Shown here: positions 1 through 9,203 of the stretch, one piece after another
Numbering within the stretch: position 1 is the first letter of the stretch
How the letters are laid out: each line of letters begins with the position of its first letter
Source: Nematocida homosporus
Lineage: Eukaryota > Microsporidia
Assembly (NCBI RefSeq): GCF_024244095.1
Contig: NW_026250684.1
Location: forward strand, 1 to 64,000
Length of the DNA stretch: 64,000 nt
Reading direction: 5' to 3'
The notes under the pieces: model-generated
Told to the model about the DNA's origin: nothing
The model's input: the letters and a program-made list of their open reading frames with translations, nothing else
Databases searched by the model: none
Program-made: the position numbers and the translations under genes

Positions 1-1111
1 TCTATATAACATGAGCCTTTTAAATCTAGCAGACAAATCCATCTCATCTGAATCCTCATCAGAACTACACCAGACACAACACAATCCAATAACCAAGCAA
101 ACTACTTGATAAACATTCAAAGAGTATCCATTTAACCTTCTGTTCATTTTACAATTTGCTATCTTATGTTTTTATTTATAGACTATAGTATATTAATATC
201 AAAGATATTCTAGTCGTAGCCAAGCAAATCCTCTGAATTAGTAGAATATCAAAAAGACTTACTTTCTAAGTATGTCTATTCAATACCAGCCCAATACCAA
301 ACCAATACGACCACTACTTAGCTCCTATAAGATCAACCTAATGATTTGCCAGCTAATTACGCCTTGCAACTTTAATAGAGTCAATCTGCTTCGACTAATT
401 TAGTTTTACATATCTACGCTACAATTCAATATGACGTCATCCTCACATACAACCATATTTATTTAACAAATCGCATCGATACTCGTCTCAAGAAATGTCT
501 TTAATAGAGTCGGTGTTGACCAATGAGCCATATCCAACCCAATACTAACACCATCTAATCTATAAAAGCTTATCTAAAACTCTCGAGAGAATATAGTCGA
601 ATAAAATATAGCACCGTCCGCTTCTAAATCTACCCTTAGGGATAAAAGGTTGTATTCCTGGTCCTAGACACAAAAAGGAGGCCCATTTGGTTGGTATCTT
701 GGTTCAATAAAGATAATCTCCAAGTCTCACATGCTGAGGGCTTTTGTATTTCAAACTGGGCGAGTTTCATGCTCGGCGTGCCACATCAAATACTAGAAGT
801 GAAATACGATATGGTTGGTTTGGATTAGTGATTGTTGGTTTAAAAGAGAGGCGAATATACTGGATTCATCCAACTTTGCATTGTTTCTTATTAAATGTGA
901 CTTGCTATGACAATCGGCTTTTTGTCATTTGGTCCTTTTCCTATATGAACCATACATTTAGATATGAATAAACCTAGCCATTGACAGATCTCTTGATTCT
1001 TTGCAGTTGAAACAAACCATCAATAGATTGTGCTAGACACACATATTTTTGGCCTTGAAATGCCTGTATATAAACTAATGCGCTGTTGACGATTGCATTT
1101 ATTGATCTTGT
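1..1111. other. Gene-poor spacer, no supported gene
   Basis: I see no convincing gene here. The only sizeable open frame (744-971, plus strand) begins with TTG, has no ATG and no family resemblance. The DNA is AT-rich with scattered CCAATAC/ACCAATAC words typical of spacers in this window. A TTTATT (AATAAA on the minus strand) near 1098 probably serves the minus-strand gene that ends at 1112. The word CTTTAATAGAGTC occurs at 370-382 and again inside 496-510. Confidence 0.5.
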
Positions 1112-2599
1112 TTAAACAACGGGAATGGAGAAGGAGCGGTAGCGGTTAGAAAAGATGTAAACGGGGCAGCCGTGGGTGATCCAGTGAAAGTTTCGATTGG
1201 CTAAGTCAATGGCTAAGAGACCCTTTTCTGTTTTGGTATACTGGGTTTCTTTAGTGGTTAAGACACCAAAGAAGAAAGAGATGGGAATGTTGTCCTGATA
1301 AAGAATACCGCCTAAACAGTTGGCAATGCGCAGAACATCAATAACAAACGGGATGGATTCCTTAGGCCGGGCTAGAAGACAGTCTTGTGGAATGTCAACG
1401 CGACGCTCCATAGCTTGAACTAGATTCTTAAGCCGACTGCGACTCCGGAAGAGATAAGGCGGCAGTGATGTTAGAGGCAAATCAAACGGAGCAGGAAGTC
1501 TTCTAGAGCCAGAGTGGACATCACCTAATAGAGCGCGGCCTAGAAGGCACGATCCAGCTGCAAGTAAACTACCGGCCCGAACTGTTAGAATACTGGCTAA
1601 GGCATCGGGTGGAATAGTTGTACCAGTATAGCTCGGATTAGGATTGAAGTTGAAATTTATGTTGGTATTAGGACGGGGCCGGGCAGCAGGCGGTGATGGG
1701 GTTGGGGTTGGCGCAGGAGTATCAGCAGGAGCAGCACCAGCCGCCTCGTCTGTATTAGAATCAGTGCGAGGTTGGCCATTCGCATTTTCTCGGAGTTCGT
1801 TAAAGTTCAGAAGAGCACTGTTCTTAGGCGTGGTGCAATAAACGTAAACAGCTAAGATAATCTCGGCAGGTGACATTTGCGGGGAAAGGTCCGGGACTTG
1901 TATCTTAATACTAGTTGAAATCCCATTCCAAAACCTTTCGCGAATGAACTGCTTCATTAATTCAGAATGAAGATTAAGTCGCGTAAAATAAGACCTAACT
2001 AGCAGTTCCAACTCTTCCTTGTACTGGAAAAGGGTCCCAAACTCTGCTGATGAAAGAGTAAGAATGCGATTGTAAAGACTCTGAAGATTCTCAGGTGTAT
2101 AAACAACATCATAAATGCGATCAATAGCAACAGTTAAATCCTTAGTGCCCTTGACAACCTTCTCATAAATATCCGTGGCTACAGCTGCTTTAAAGGCAAT
2201 TCGGGTTTCTTTTTCAGTCCAGCCATGGCGCACTCGTTTGGCATAAAAGGTTTCAACCCAGATGAAAGTGTTTCTAATATCTAAAACATCAAGAACAGCT
2301 ATGGGAATATCTTGATAATAAACGGTGCGCTTAAGCAGGTACATCGGTCCTCGATAAATGATCTTCATCTCCAGATCAGTGGTGCGATAGGTATTATGGG
2401 GGAGAAAGCGTTCAGCAAGGGAACCATTAGGCGGAGTAGGAGGGGCTTCTTTAATGCAGCAAAAAACCATTGGCCTGCGCTCAACTGATGATTCGATAGG
2501 CGGGATGTCCTTAAGGGGACCTTTATACTTTAGTCTTGGTTTAGAGCGAACAACTCCATTCTTTCCAACATATATATCGTTCATGTGTAAAGCGTACAT
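1112..2599 (-). CDS. Retrotransposon-derived protein: Gag-like domain fused to an inactive Ty3/gypsy RNase H-like domain
   Basis: An intact 495-aa frame starts at an ATG; a second ATG follows at 2584. Residues about 125-265 resemble a retrotransposon Gag capsid domain, with a helical run that includes FIRERFWNGI. A Pro/Ala-rich linker follows (about 285-330). The C-terminal 110 residues match the RNase H-like segment of Ty3/gypsy polymerases: a P-F-x-I pattern, a GGILYQ strand, and YTKTEKGLLAI, which corresponds to the family Y-x-x-x-E-K-E-L-L-A-I motif. By residue counting, all three catalytic acidic positions appear lost: Asp to Leu, the Glu in EKE to Gly, and Asp in TDH to Asn. Protease, reverse transcriptase core and integrase are absent. 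The open frame suggests a domesticated gene or a relic not yet broken; which of the two is inference. Confidence 0.7.
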   Translation of the reverse strand: MYALHMNDIYVGKNGVVRSKPRLKYKGPLKDIPPIESSVERRPMVFCCIKEAPPTPPNGSLAERFLPHNTYRTTDLEMKIIYRGPMYLLKRTVYYQDIPIAVLDVLDIRNTFIWVETFYAKRVRHGWTEKETRIAFKAAVATDIYEKVVKGTKDLTVAIDRIYDVVYTPENLQSLYNRILTLSSAEFGTLFQYKEELELLVRSYFTRLNLHSELMKQFIRERFWNGISTSIKIQVPDLSPQMSPAEIILAVYVYCTTPKNSALLNFNELRENANGQPRTDSNTDEAAGAAPADTPAPTPTPSPPAARPRPNTNINFNFNPNPSYTGTTIPPDALASILTVRAGSLLAAGSCLLGRALLGDVHSGSRRLPAPFDLPLTSLPPYLFRSRSRLKNLVQAMERRVDIPQDCLLARPKESIPFVIDVLRIANCLGGILYQDNIPISFFFGVLTTKETQYTKTEKGLLAIDLANRNFHWITHGCPVYIFSNRYRSFSIPVV

Positions 2600-2749
2600 A
2601 ACCAGGGCAAGTCAGAAGAATAAAAGCTTATGAAGGGCCTCTTACCCAATATAGTAACCTCCCGCCCAGAAAATTCTGCCAAAATTACCTAATTAGGTAA
2701 TCGACCAAAAGAGTAATGTCCCAATTAGGAAAGAGCTAGGCCGGGCGGC

Positions 2750-3646
2750 TCAGAATGGGTTGTTGGACGAATGCTTAGTGGCTGGATTCGGCTCTAAATA
2801 TGTATTAAGAGCATCGCGCAGTAGAAGAACGCCGGGAGTCTGATGGAAAGAGTCTATTTGACAAGTAGCTAAAGACTTAGTAAGCGTAGGCGCTAAAAGT
2901 GGCCGAGTAAGCCAAAGGCGCAGGAGAGAAAAAGAAAGACCCTGAAGAAGCGAGCTCTGCTGGCCCTCCCGGAAGACTAGCCAGTATCGCTGGCACTCAC
3001 CATCTAGCATGGCTGCGCAGTCATCCCAGCCCAATAGGGTGGCCAAGTAGGACTCTTCGCCGAGAAGTTTGCGCCGCAGGCTTAAGTACCTGATCTTGTA
3101 CTGCGTAAGAATTGGCGTAGGTGGCATCCCCGCATGGTTAGAATCGGTGGCTCGAATTGAGCTGGTGGCACTAATGGGCAGATCACTAGACACATTTAGA
3201 TGACTGCGCAAACGAGTAAATTGGACTAGCAACTGCTGGGCCAGATCCGAGGTTAAGTTGGCCTCTTTAGCCATTAAATGCACTACTAAGTATCCCTGAG
3301 TAGCAATAATTCCGACTAGCTCACTAACTAATTGCTCAAGACATATTCGATCTTCGACTAATAAAGACTGTTTAAGTAAAGCCTTAGCTGCCTCCAGCCC
3401 ACCCACTAACTTATTAATTCGTTCAAGTAGCTCATAATTAGTCACGGGCCGTGGCAGTCTAGCTCCGACCGAAATACTAGCACTCATCATAGCTTGGTAG
3501 GTCTGAGTCAACACCAGAACTTCTGGAGTGCACTGCAGAGTCGAACTTAATCTTTGCAGAAGAGCCGCGCCCTCAAGCGGTCTTTCAACCTGCTTCTTCC
3601 TTTTCTCACGGAGGATAAGCGTCCGCATGCGCGCAAATAGGTCCAT
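2750..3646 (-). CDS. Hypothetical alpha-helical protein
   Basis: I do not recognise this 298-aa protein. The open frame extends to 3709, but the codon there is TTG and lies 4 bp from the tRNA on the other strand. The first ATG is at 3646, giving a start of MDLFARMRTL. The sequence is rich in Leu, Ala and Gln and is probably mostly helical. It shows no signal peptide, no membrane segment and no metal-binding cysteine pattern. It lies between the retroelement-derived gene and the divergently placed tRNA-Thr, which offers no functional hint. Confidence 0.6.
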   Translation of the reverse strand: MDLFARMRTLILREKRKKQVERPLEGAALLQRLSSTLQCTPEVLVLTQTYQAMMSASISVGARLPRPVTNYELLERINKLVGGLEAAKALLKQSLLVEDRICLEQLVSELVGIIATQGYLVVHLMAKEANLTSDLAQQLLVQFTRLRSHLNVSSDLPISATSSIRATDSNHAGMPPTPILTQYKIRYLSLRRKLLGEESYLATLLGWDDCAAMLDGECQRYWLVFREGQQSSLLQGLSFSLLRLWLTRPLLAPTLTKSLATCQIDSFHQTPGVLLLRDALNTYLEPNPATKHSSNNPF

Positions 3647-3713
3647 GTGAAACAAACCTTGTCGCCATTTACAATTTGCATCATTCTGTCTTAATATCGA
3701 CCAACCCAAGTGC

Positions 3714-3785
3714 GCCTCTTTGGTTTAGTGGTATAACGTCAGTCTTGTAAACTGAAGGTCGGCGGTTCGATCCTGCCAAGAGGCT
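3714..3785 (+). tRNA. tRNA-Thr, anticodon UGU
   Basis: A complete cloverleaf can be drawn. The acceptor stem is GCCTCTT paired with AAGAGGC, with discriminator T. The anticodon stem TCAGT/ACTGA holds loop CTTGTAA, giving anticodon TGT (reads ACA and ACG, threonine). The T arm is GGCGG-TTCGATC-CTGCC with one G-T pair. There is no intron and CCA is not encoded. A T5 run follows at 3789-3793. It is one of two Thr isoacceptors in the window. Confidence 0.95.
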
Positions 3786-3788
3786 TCC

Positions 3789-3793
3789 TTTTT
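3789..3793 (+). terminator. Pol III T-run terminator of tRNA-Thr(UGU)
   Basis: Five T residues begin 4 nt after the mature tRNA end, the usual RNA polymerase III termination signal. Confidence 0.7.
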
Positions 3794-3939
3794 CCGCCCG
3801 CCCAACTAACCAATCCCCCACTAGATCTCCTCACCTAACCATCACAATATCACCACAATACTAATCAAACACTAAGCTGTACGCTGATTTATTGAATGCC
3901 CTAACCTTCTCTTAGACAGCCCATTTACGTGCTGACGCT

Positions 3940-5349
3940 TTAAGGATGAAGCCGAGAGGGATCACGAGGGAACATTGAACACTTATGGATATCCCCTGTT
4001 TCCGTCAGTAGTTTTACGACTCGTTCTAACCCAATCCCACAGCCAGCATGCGGTGGCACTCCGTAGATAAACGAGTCTGTGTAAGGCCGCACACTCTCCT
4101 CGGCAATACCTTTCGCTCTAACACGCTGAAGAAGGACTTCATGCTCGTGAATTCGCACGGCTCCGGATAAGATCTCTTCGCCCTTGAAGATAAAGTCGTA
4201 ACTCTGGGTATAGTTACTGTCTTCCGGTAAAAGAGCCGTATAGAAAGGCCGAGCACTAGCAGGATAGTTTACCAGCACAAACAAGTCGGTTTGGTAGCGC
4301 AACTTAACTTGCTCGCCCAGAAGTCGTTCATCCTCCGTGCCAATATCAGTCAAGTAGTCCCCAGATCTACCTATCTCCCTTAAAATATCAATCCCCTCCT
4401 TAAAGGTCAAAATCACCGGAGCATCCGTAACAATCGTAGTGTTACTACGACCAGTTATCTCTGTAATTGCTTTCAACTCCGCCTCATACTTACTGCCTAC
4501 GCTTCTAATCACAGTTTTCAACACATCGTAGATCTCTCCTACTACATTTATATAACTCTCACCCTTTAACTCCCGCTCCAAATCTACTCCAGTAAATTCA
4601 GTCAAGTGCCGGCCTGTATTAGAATTCTCAGCTCGGAAACATGGACCTATCTCAAACACTCTTTCCAAACCGCCTATAACCGCTAATTGCTTGTACAACT
4701 GAGGCGACTGGGCTAAACTAGCCTTCTCCTTAAAGTAGTCCACCACAAAAACATCCGCCCCTCCTTCTGAAGCACCTCCTAACAATTTAGGCGTCTTAAT
4801 TTCCAAGTAGTTCCGCTCAACCAATGCACTTCTAAAGGCCTGTAAGACCCCCGAGTAGATAAGAAAAATACTCCTAGATTCAACCGATCGTAAATCTAAT
4901 GACCTTAAATCCAGTCTTTTAGATAGTCCTACCACCGGTAATTGTGGTGTCTCTACTCTTTCCTGAGCCGTCCAACTTAAGTCCTTCAACTGGTAAGGCA
5001 GTTCAGCGGCTAGTGAGACAATCTCTACATCCTCTACCTGTATCTCTCTTCTCTTCACCGTACAAGACAAGATTTCCTGCTTTGTCTCAACTAACTTACC
5101 TCTAATCCCTACATAAGACTCAGCTGTTAATTTACTACGTAATTCTAACCCCAAACCTTCTACTCCACTTCCACTATAAACGGCCTGGACAGTCTCACCC
5201 CCTTCCCGCAACACCATAAATACTTTATTCTTACCCACTAACCTAATACTAGATATAAATCCATAAATACTTACTAAACCCAATTCAGCCTGACTGGCTA
5301 ATTGAGCAATAGTTAGTGTAATTAGTCTATGTTCTTCTAATGCAGTCAT
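3940..5349 (-). CDS. DPS1: Aspartyl-tRNA synthetase, cytosolic (class IIb)
   Basis: This 469-aa enzyme charges tRNA-Asp in the cytosol. An N-terminal OB-fold anticodon-binding domain (about 10-120) is followed by the class II catalytic core. Motif 1 lies around the PKLLGGASEGGADVF segment, motif 2 is FRAENSNTGRHLTEF, and motif 3 is GCGIGLERV. The C-terminus FPRDPSRLHP is the typical eukaryotic/archaeal AspRS ending. The frame stays open upstream to 6216, but that extension is the antisense of the neighbouring low-complexity coding region. The ATG at 5349 gives the family-typical start. The DSN1-like gene starts divergently only 28 bp away, so both promoters must fit in or overlap that gap. 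Confidence 0.95.
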   Translation of the reverse strand: MTALEEHRLITLTIAQLASQAELGLVSIYGFISSIRLVGKNKVFMVLREGGETVQAVYSGSGVEGLGLELRSKLTAESYVGIRGKLVETKQEILSCTVKRREIQVEDVEIVSLAAELPYQLKDLSWTAQERVETPQLPVVGLSKRLDLRSLDLRSVESRSIFLIYSGVLQAFRSALVERNYLEIKTPKLLGGASEGGADVFVVDYFKEKASLAQSPQLYKQLAVIGGLERVFEIGPCFRAENSNTGRHLTEFTGVDLERELKGESYINVVGEIYDVLKTVIRSVGSKYEAELKAITEITGRSNTTIVTDAPVILTFKEGIDILREIGRSGDYLTDIGTEDERLLGEQVKLRYQTDLFVLVNYPASARPFYTALLPEDSNYTQSYDFIFKGEEILSGAVRIHEHEVLLQRVRAKGIAEESVRPYTDSFIYGVPPHAGCGIGLERVVKLLTETGDIHKCSMFPRDPSRLHP

Positions 5350-5377
5350 TCTTATTAAATTTTTAGTTTCATTATAG

Positions 5378-7066
5378 ATGCAGGACGAGTGTAATGGCTT
5401 TATCTTTTCTTGTCGTGGCAAGCCTAAAGATACTTTATTATTAGGTCCTGATAGTCGGACTAGCAAAACCTCTAAAAGTGATAAAACTTCTAAAAGTGAT
5501 AATCGTGTTTTTGCCTTTTCATTTGCTAAATGTCCTAATAAGGTAATATCAGTTGGAAAGACAGGGGGTGGAGTTGATTTAGATCGGAGTAAAAGTAAGG
5601 TTAGTAAGTCTAGTGTTAATAAGGTTAGTAAAACTAGTGCAGCAACTATTACTGCTAATAAGGTGGGTAAGGCTAGTGCAGCAACTACTACTAATAAGGT
5701 GAGTAAGGCTACTACTAATAAGGTGAGTAAGACTACTACTACTAATAGTAATACTAACTCAAGTAAGTCGGCAATGCCTTTGTTTCGGTTTAGCATAGGT
5801 GGTGTAAGTAATAGTAATAATAAGAGTGATGTATTGTGTAAGAGTAAGGGTAAAGGTGATGTTAGTAAAAGTGACGTAGGTGTAAGTAAGAGTGACGTAG
5901 GTGTAAGTAAGGGCAAAACAGTCGGGCGGAAGGGCAAGCAGGTTAAGAAGAGTGAAGAAGTGGTGGTGAGTAGTGGTGAGTCCTTTAAGGATCGGCTGAT
6001 GATGGCTGGGGGTGTAAGTACTAAAAACGTAGTGGAAGATAAGAATTTAGGAGATAAGAATGTAGTGGAGGATAAGAATGTCGCAATAGATAGCGCGGCT
6101 GTAAGTGAGATGGTAGAAGATGTAATAATTAAGGATGTAATCGTAGATAGTGGAGATAATGTTGGAGATGTTGTGGTTGATGGGGATACGGTTGATGAGG
6201 CTAAGAAGATGACCACTCTTGGACTGTCTCTGGGTAGTGTAGTTAGAGGCCGGCGTATGACATTAGGAGGAGGAGTAAGTGGAGTGCTAGAGACTCCTTT
6301 GAAAAGAAGACGGGTGTCTCTGAATACTTATACCTTATCACAAGAACAAAGACCTTCTATCTTTAGCTTTCGACGTAATAGTGTGGTCGATGGGGAGCAG
6401 ATGTATAATGGAAGTGTATCTCCAAGTGACTTTCATAAACACTCTAATGAAGATCTGTGCACACGAGCTAGGATTAAACAGGTGCTTATTTGGTGCACTA
6501 AGTATGTGTCTTGTCAGCTAGTGGATGAACTGAATGAAATACCTCGAGAACGAGTTGTGGCTATCTGTGAGAAGTACCTTAAGAAAATACCCCGTTTGAC
6601 TATTAGTCATCGGGATGGAATTAGTCAGCCGATTGAAAGTACTGGTGTGCAAGAGGCTATTAATTCTTTGCAAGGTGACACTTATCGCTATGGAGTGGAG
6701 ATAGAGAAATGGGAGAAGATTTATGGCCAGACATTACGGGCCTATCGGCTTACAATGCCTTTGCTAGGAACGGGAGAGTCTCCGGTAACAATGATGGCTT
6801 CGGGTGGCGAGACAAGGTCTATACTTGTCTCTTTTGATATGACACTCATTCCGAGTTCCTCATATGATGCCATGTCGTTGCTGTTCCGGCGGATAGAAAG
6901 TATGCGTGCTGCGCTTAGTACATCGAGATACTTTGTGGTTTTGACTGCTGAGTATATTAAGAGAGTCACAACGTCTCTCTTGGAAGCAGCCCATCCCCAG
7001 GATAAGGCTCGAGCCAATGCCCTTCTCCAGGCCCTCTGCCAAATGGCTCGTAAAGAAAGAGTGTAA
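5378..7066 (+). CDS. DSN1: DSN1/Mis13-like kinetochore protein (MIND complex), probable
   Basis: The protein has 562 residues. Residues about 25-280 are low complexity, rich in Lys, Ser, Asn and Val with KVSK/SKSDV repeats, and are probably disordered. The conserved-looking part is about 290-480: basic RRRVSL and FSFRRNS stretches followed by SVSPSDFHKH and IKQVLIWC. This order and these motifs resemble fungal Dsn1/Mis13, which has an RRSS-type region, an S-x-x-x-F-Y-x-H-I motif and an R-x-x-Q-L-L-x-W-C helix. Dsn1 links the Mis12/MIND complex to the inner kinetochore. The stop TAA overlaps an AATAAA signal (7065-7070). The assignment rests on short motifs read by eye, so it is moderate. Confidence 0.6.
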   Translation: MQDECNGFIFSCRGKPKDTLLLGPDSRTSKTSKSDKTSKSDNRVFAFSFAKCPNKVISVGKTGGGVDLDRSKSKVSKSSVNKVSKTSAATITANKVGKASAATTTNKVSKATTNKVSKTTTTNSNTNSSKSAMPLFRFSIGGVSNSNNKSDVLCKSKGKGDVSKSDVGVSKSDVGVSKGKTVGRKGKQVKKSEEVVVSSGESFKDRLMMAGGVSTKNVVEDKNLGDKNVVEDKNVAIDSAAVSEMVEDVIIKDVIVDSGDNVGDVVVDGDTVDEAKKMTTLGLSLGSVVRGRRMTLGGGVSGVLETPLKRRRVSLNTYTLSQEQRPSIFSFRRNSVVDGEQMYNGSVSPSDFHKHSNEDLCTRARIKQVLIWCTKYVSCQLVDELNEIPRERVVAICEKYLKKIPRLTISHRDGISQPIESTGVQEAINSLQGDTYRYGVEIEKWEKIYGQTLRAYRLTMPLLGTGESPVTMMASGGETRSILVSFDMTLIPSSSYDAMSLLFRRIESMRAALSTSRYFVVLTAEYIKRVTTSLLEAAHPQDKARANALLQALCQMARKERV

Positions 7067-7507
7067 TAAAGCAAGTCTACTACTACTAGTTATGGTTATT
7101 GTTAAGTGCGTGGTTGGATAGGCAAGTTCAAAATAAAGATCTAGTCTTGTATTGGGTTGAGTTGAGTTAGGTTAGGTAGGTTTTGTGTTCTGATGCTGGT
7201 GTATTGTATTGTGCTGCTCTATAGACCTAGCGGCTCTAATTCTAGTGGTACCAAATCTAATTCTAATGAGTGCGTTGTGTAGTGTGGGATGAAATTGAAG
7301 GGTTCGTGTTGTGTTGATGTTGTGTTGCTGTTGCTGTTGCGTTGTGCTGCTTGTTCTAGAGTGGCTGGCTGGCTGCGAAGCTCTTCTGGTTATGCTAGAC
7401 TGTAGCTGGATTTTGTTGATTGTGATATGACAACATTAGCTAGAATACATTATTTGATGTGCATGTAAGTTAAAGTTTTTTGAATCGTAAACTTTAATGC
7501 TATCTAG
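7067..7507. repeat. GT-rich low-complexity spacer
   Basis: After the DSN1-like gene the plus strand is G/T rich, with runs such as TTGGGTTGAGTTGAGTTAGG and TGTTGTGTTGCTGTTG. No open frame of note is seen. This is the G/T polarity of the repeat that fills many spacers here. Confidence 0.6.
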
Positions 7508-8413
7508 GTATCTATTTCAATTAACTTTTGTCTATCCAAGCATCTTATTGTGGCTAGTCTTGGCTGGACAGAAAAAGGCCTGTTGGTGTGTACTACCCCC
7601 GTTAGCATACAAGCTGAGCCGCCCTATGCACAAGTTGTGCCTTCTATTGATATAGTAGATGGTAACTATCTACTTGATGGTGGCCCATCTACTGCAGAGA
7701 ATCTCTTTGGTGGAGAACCGCCCGCTGGAGCAGCTAATGATGTTGGGGCTTGTGCTATTATGCTTGTGCTCGACTTACCAGATGAACCAGCACCACCTCG
7801 GCAATACTTTGTCAGAAATTACGATGGGACTATGGTTATATTGCCTTTTTTGTTATTTAGGCGCTTACAAATACTGCAGATCATCGTTGATCCACTTGCT
7901 CATATTTGGAATTGTTTCCTGTCTGAAGACCAACTATCATCTATGTGGGAACTCCAATTAGATGAAATCACAACCAGTTCTATGGTGCTAAATTCTAACA
8001 AGATCAACCAGTCTCCATCGTATGTTCACCAAATTGTTTTTGAGAATAATTGGAATGATATTGATTATATGATTGTTCAGAATGATTTAGTCCATCTTCA
8101 TCAAATTAAGTGCACTATCCCAATATATATTAAGGGTTTAAATATGGAATATTCTGTGGTATCAGCTAGCCTATTGTCTTTTTTGCTACAAATACTGGAT
8201 GTTCCTCTGCTTCATATCGACTGACTAGACACTTCTGTATCAACGCAAACAGTTGATGTATCCCATATTTCATTCTTGACAACAGAAGTTACGCCCCAAA
8301 TCAAAAACCGGCGTGTTATTGTCTATTCTTCTAAGGACATATCCACCCGTTGGCAGCCTTTCTATGATGTGCTTAATACCAAATATTACATATGTATACA
8401 TCCCGTGCCCTAG
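7508..8413 (+). pseudogene. Decayed coding relic without start codon, one in-frame stop
   Basis: One frame is open from 7508 (after a TAG at 7505) to a TGA at 8222-8224, with no usable ATG; the first near-cognate codon is GTG at 7550. Beyond the TGA the same frame continues for about 60 codons to a TAG at 8411. Codon use and amino-acid mix look protein-like (for example NRRVIVYSSKDISTRWQPFY after the stop), and a second frame from 8313 to 8579 may continue it. I do not recognise the family. The stretch IPIYIKGL followed by SASLLSF weakly recalls the flap and active-site strands of retroviral-type proteases, but the catalytic Asp would be missing. A relic of a mobile element or dead gene is inference. 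Confidence 0.45.
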
Positions 8414-9203
8414 GGTGGCTACACGCCGTTTTCAACCAGTATTACTTCTACCAAGACATAACCAGGCTGGACGCTCGCAGGATTTATTGAATAAAGTATC
8501 TCTCTCTGCTTCTACAAATGTATTCCGCACTGTATTTATAGTTTGGGGCTGTACTCTACCAATCTCTAACACAAACTAACCCAAACTAACCCAATGGAAC
8601 TGCTGATGAAGAGTAAAGATAGGTTGGCTTGCGCCTATTCCCTGTGAAACATACTGTAATGCAACTAACCCCATATCAACTCAATACCAATCCAATACCA
8701 ACTCAATACAAACAAAGAATGATGGTGGATACTCTGAACACCACAATAAGCCTATGCGCTCCTAACAATCTTCTTTTAACCCAATACTAACCCAATAACA
8801 CTGCCACGGTCCACCCCACATAACTCAACTCAACACAATAAACATTTGTTGCTCTTAAAGATATGCGTCTCTATTCTGTTGTTAATTGAAATACCAATAG
8901 CAAATTGCTTAAAATAGTACAGAACGCAACCTAATTTCAAAAAAGTAAGCTATTGTATAATTTAAATAAGTTTATGTTATATTTGATTTAGATTCAAAAC
9001 AATATAAGATAATGTAGTGTGCTGACAAACTCATGGGGACTTAAACCCACACACTAACAGAACTCTGTCCAACTGCCAATACACTACTAACATAACTTAG
9101 CATAGCACACAACCAACTTAACATAACATAAATCCTCTGTTCGCGCACTATCTCTTGTTTAGGTGTAAATATAGATGTAACTTATATGGTTTATTGTAGG
9201 TAG
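8414..9203. repeat. AC-rich telomere-like spacer
   Basis: From about 8575 to 9130 the plus strand carries many degenerate CCAATACTAACCC / ACTCAATACCAA words, such as ACCCAATACTAACCCAATAAC near 8785. Between 8870 and 9010 it is AT-rich. The open frame 8313-8579 overlaps the left end and may belong to the preceding relic. A TTTATT at 9190-9195 gives AATAAA for GCN5 on the minus strand. Confidence 0.55.

Noticed and set aside
744..971. 75-codon open frame in the left spacer
   Set aside because: It starts with TTG, has no ATG and no recognisable motif.
5350..6216. In-frame upstream extension of AspRS to a 758-aa protein
   Set aside because: The extension is Leu/Thr/Ser-rich antisense of the low-complexity part of the DSN1-like gene, and the ATG at 5349 gives the normal AspRS start.
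6742..7074. 110-codon frame antisense to the DSN1-like gene
   Set aside because: It lies wholly within a better-supported gene and has no family features.
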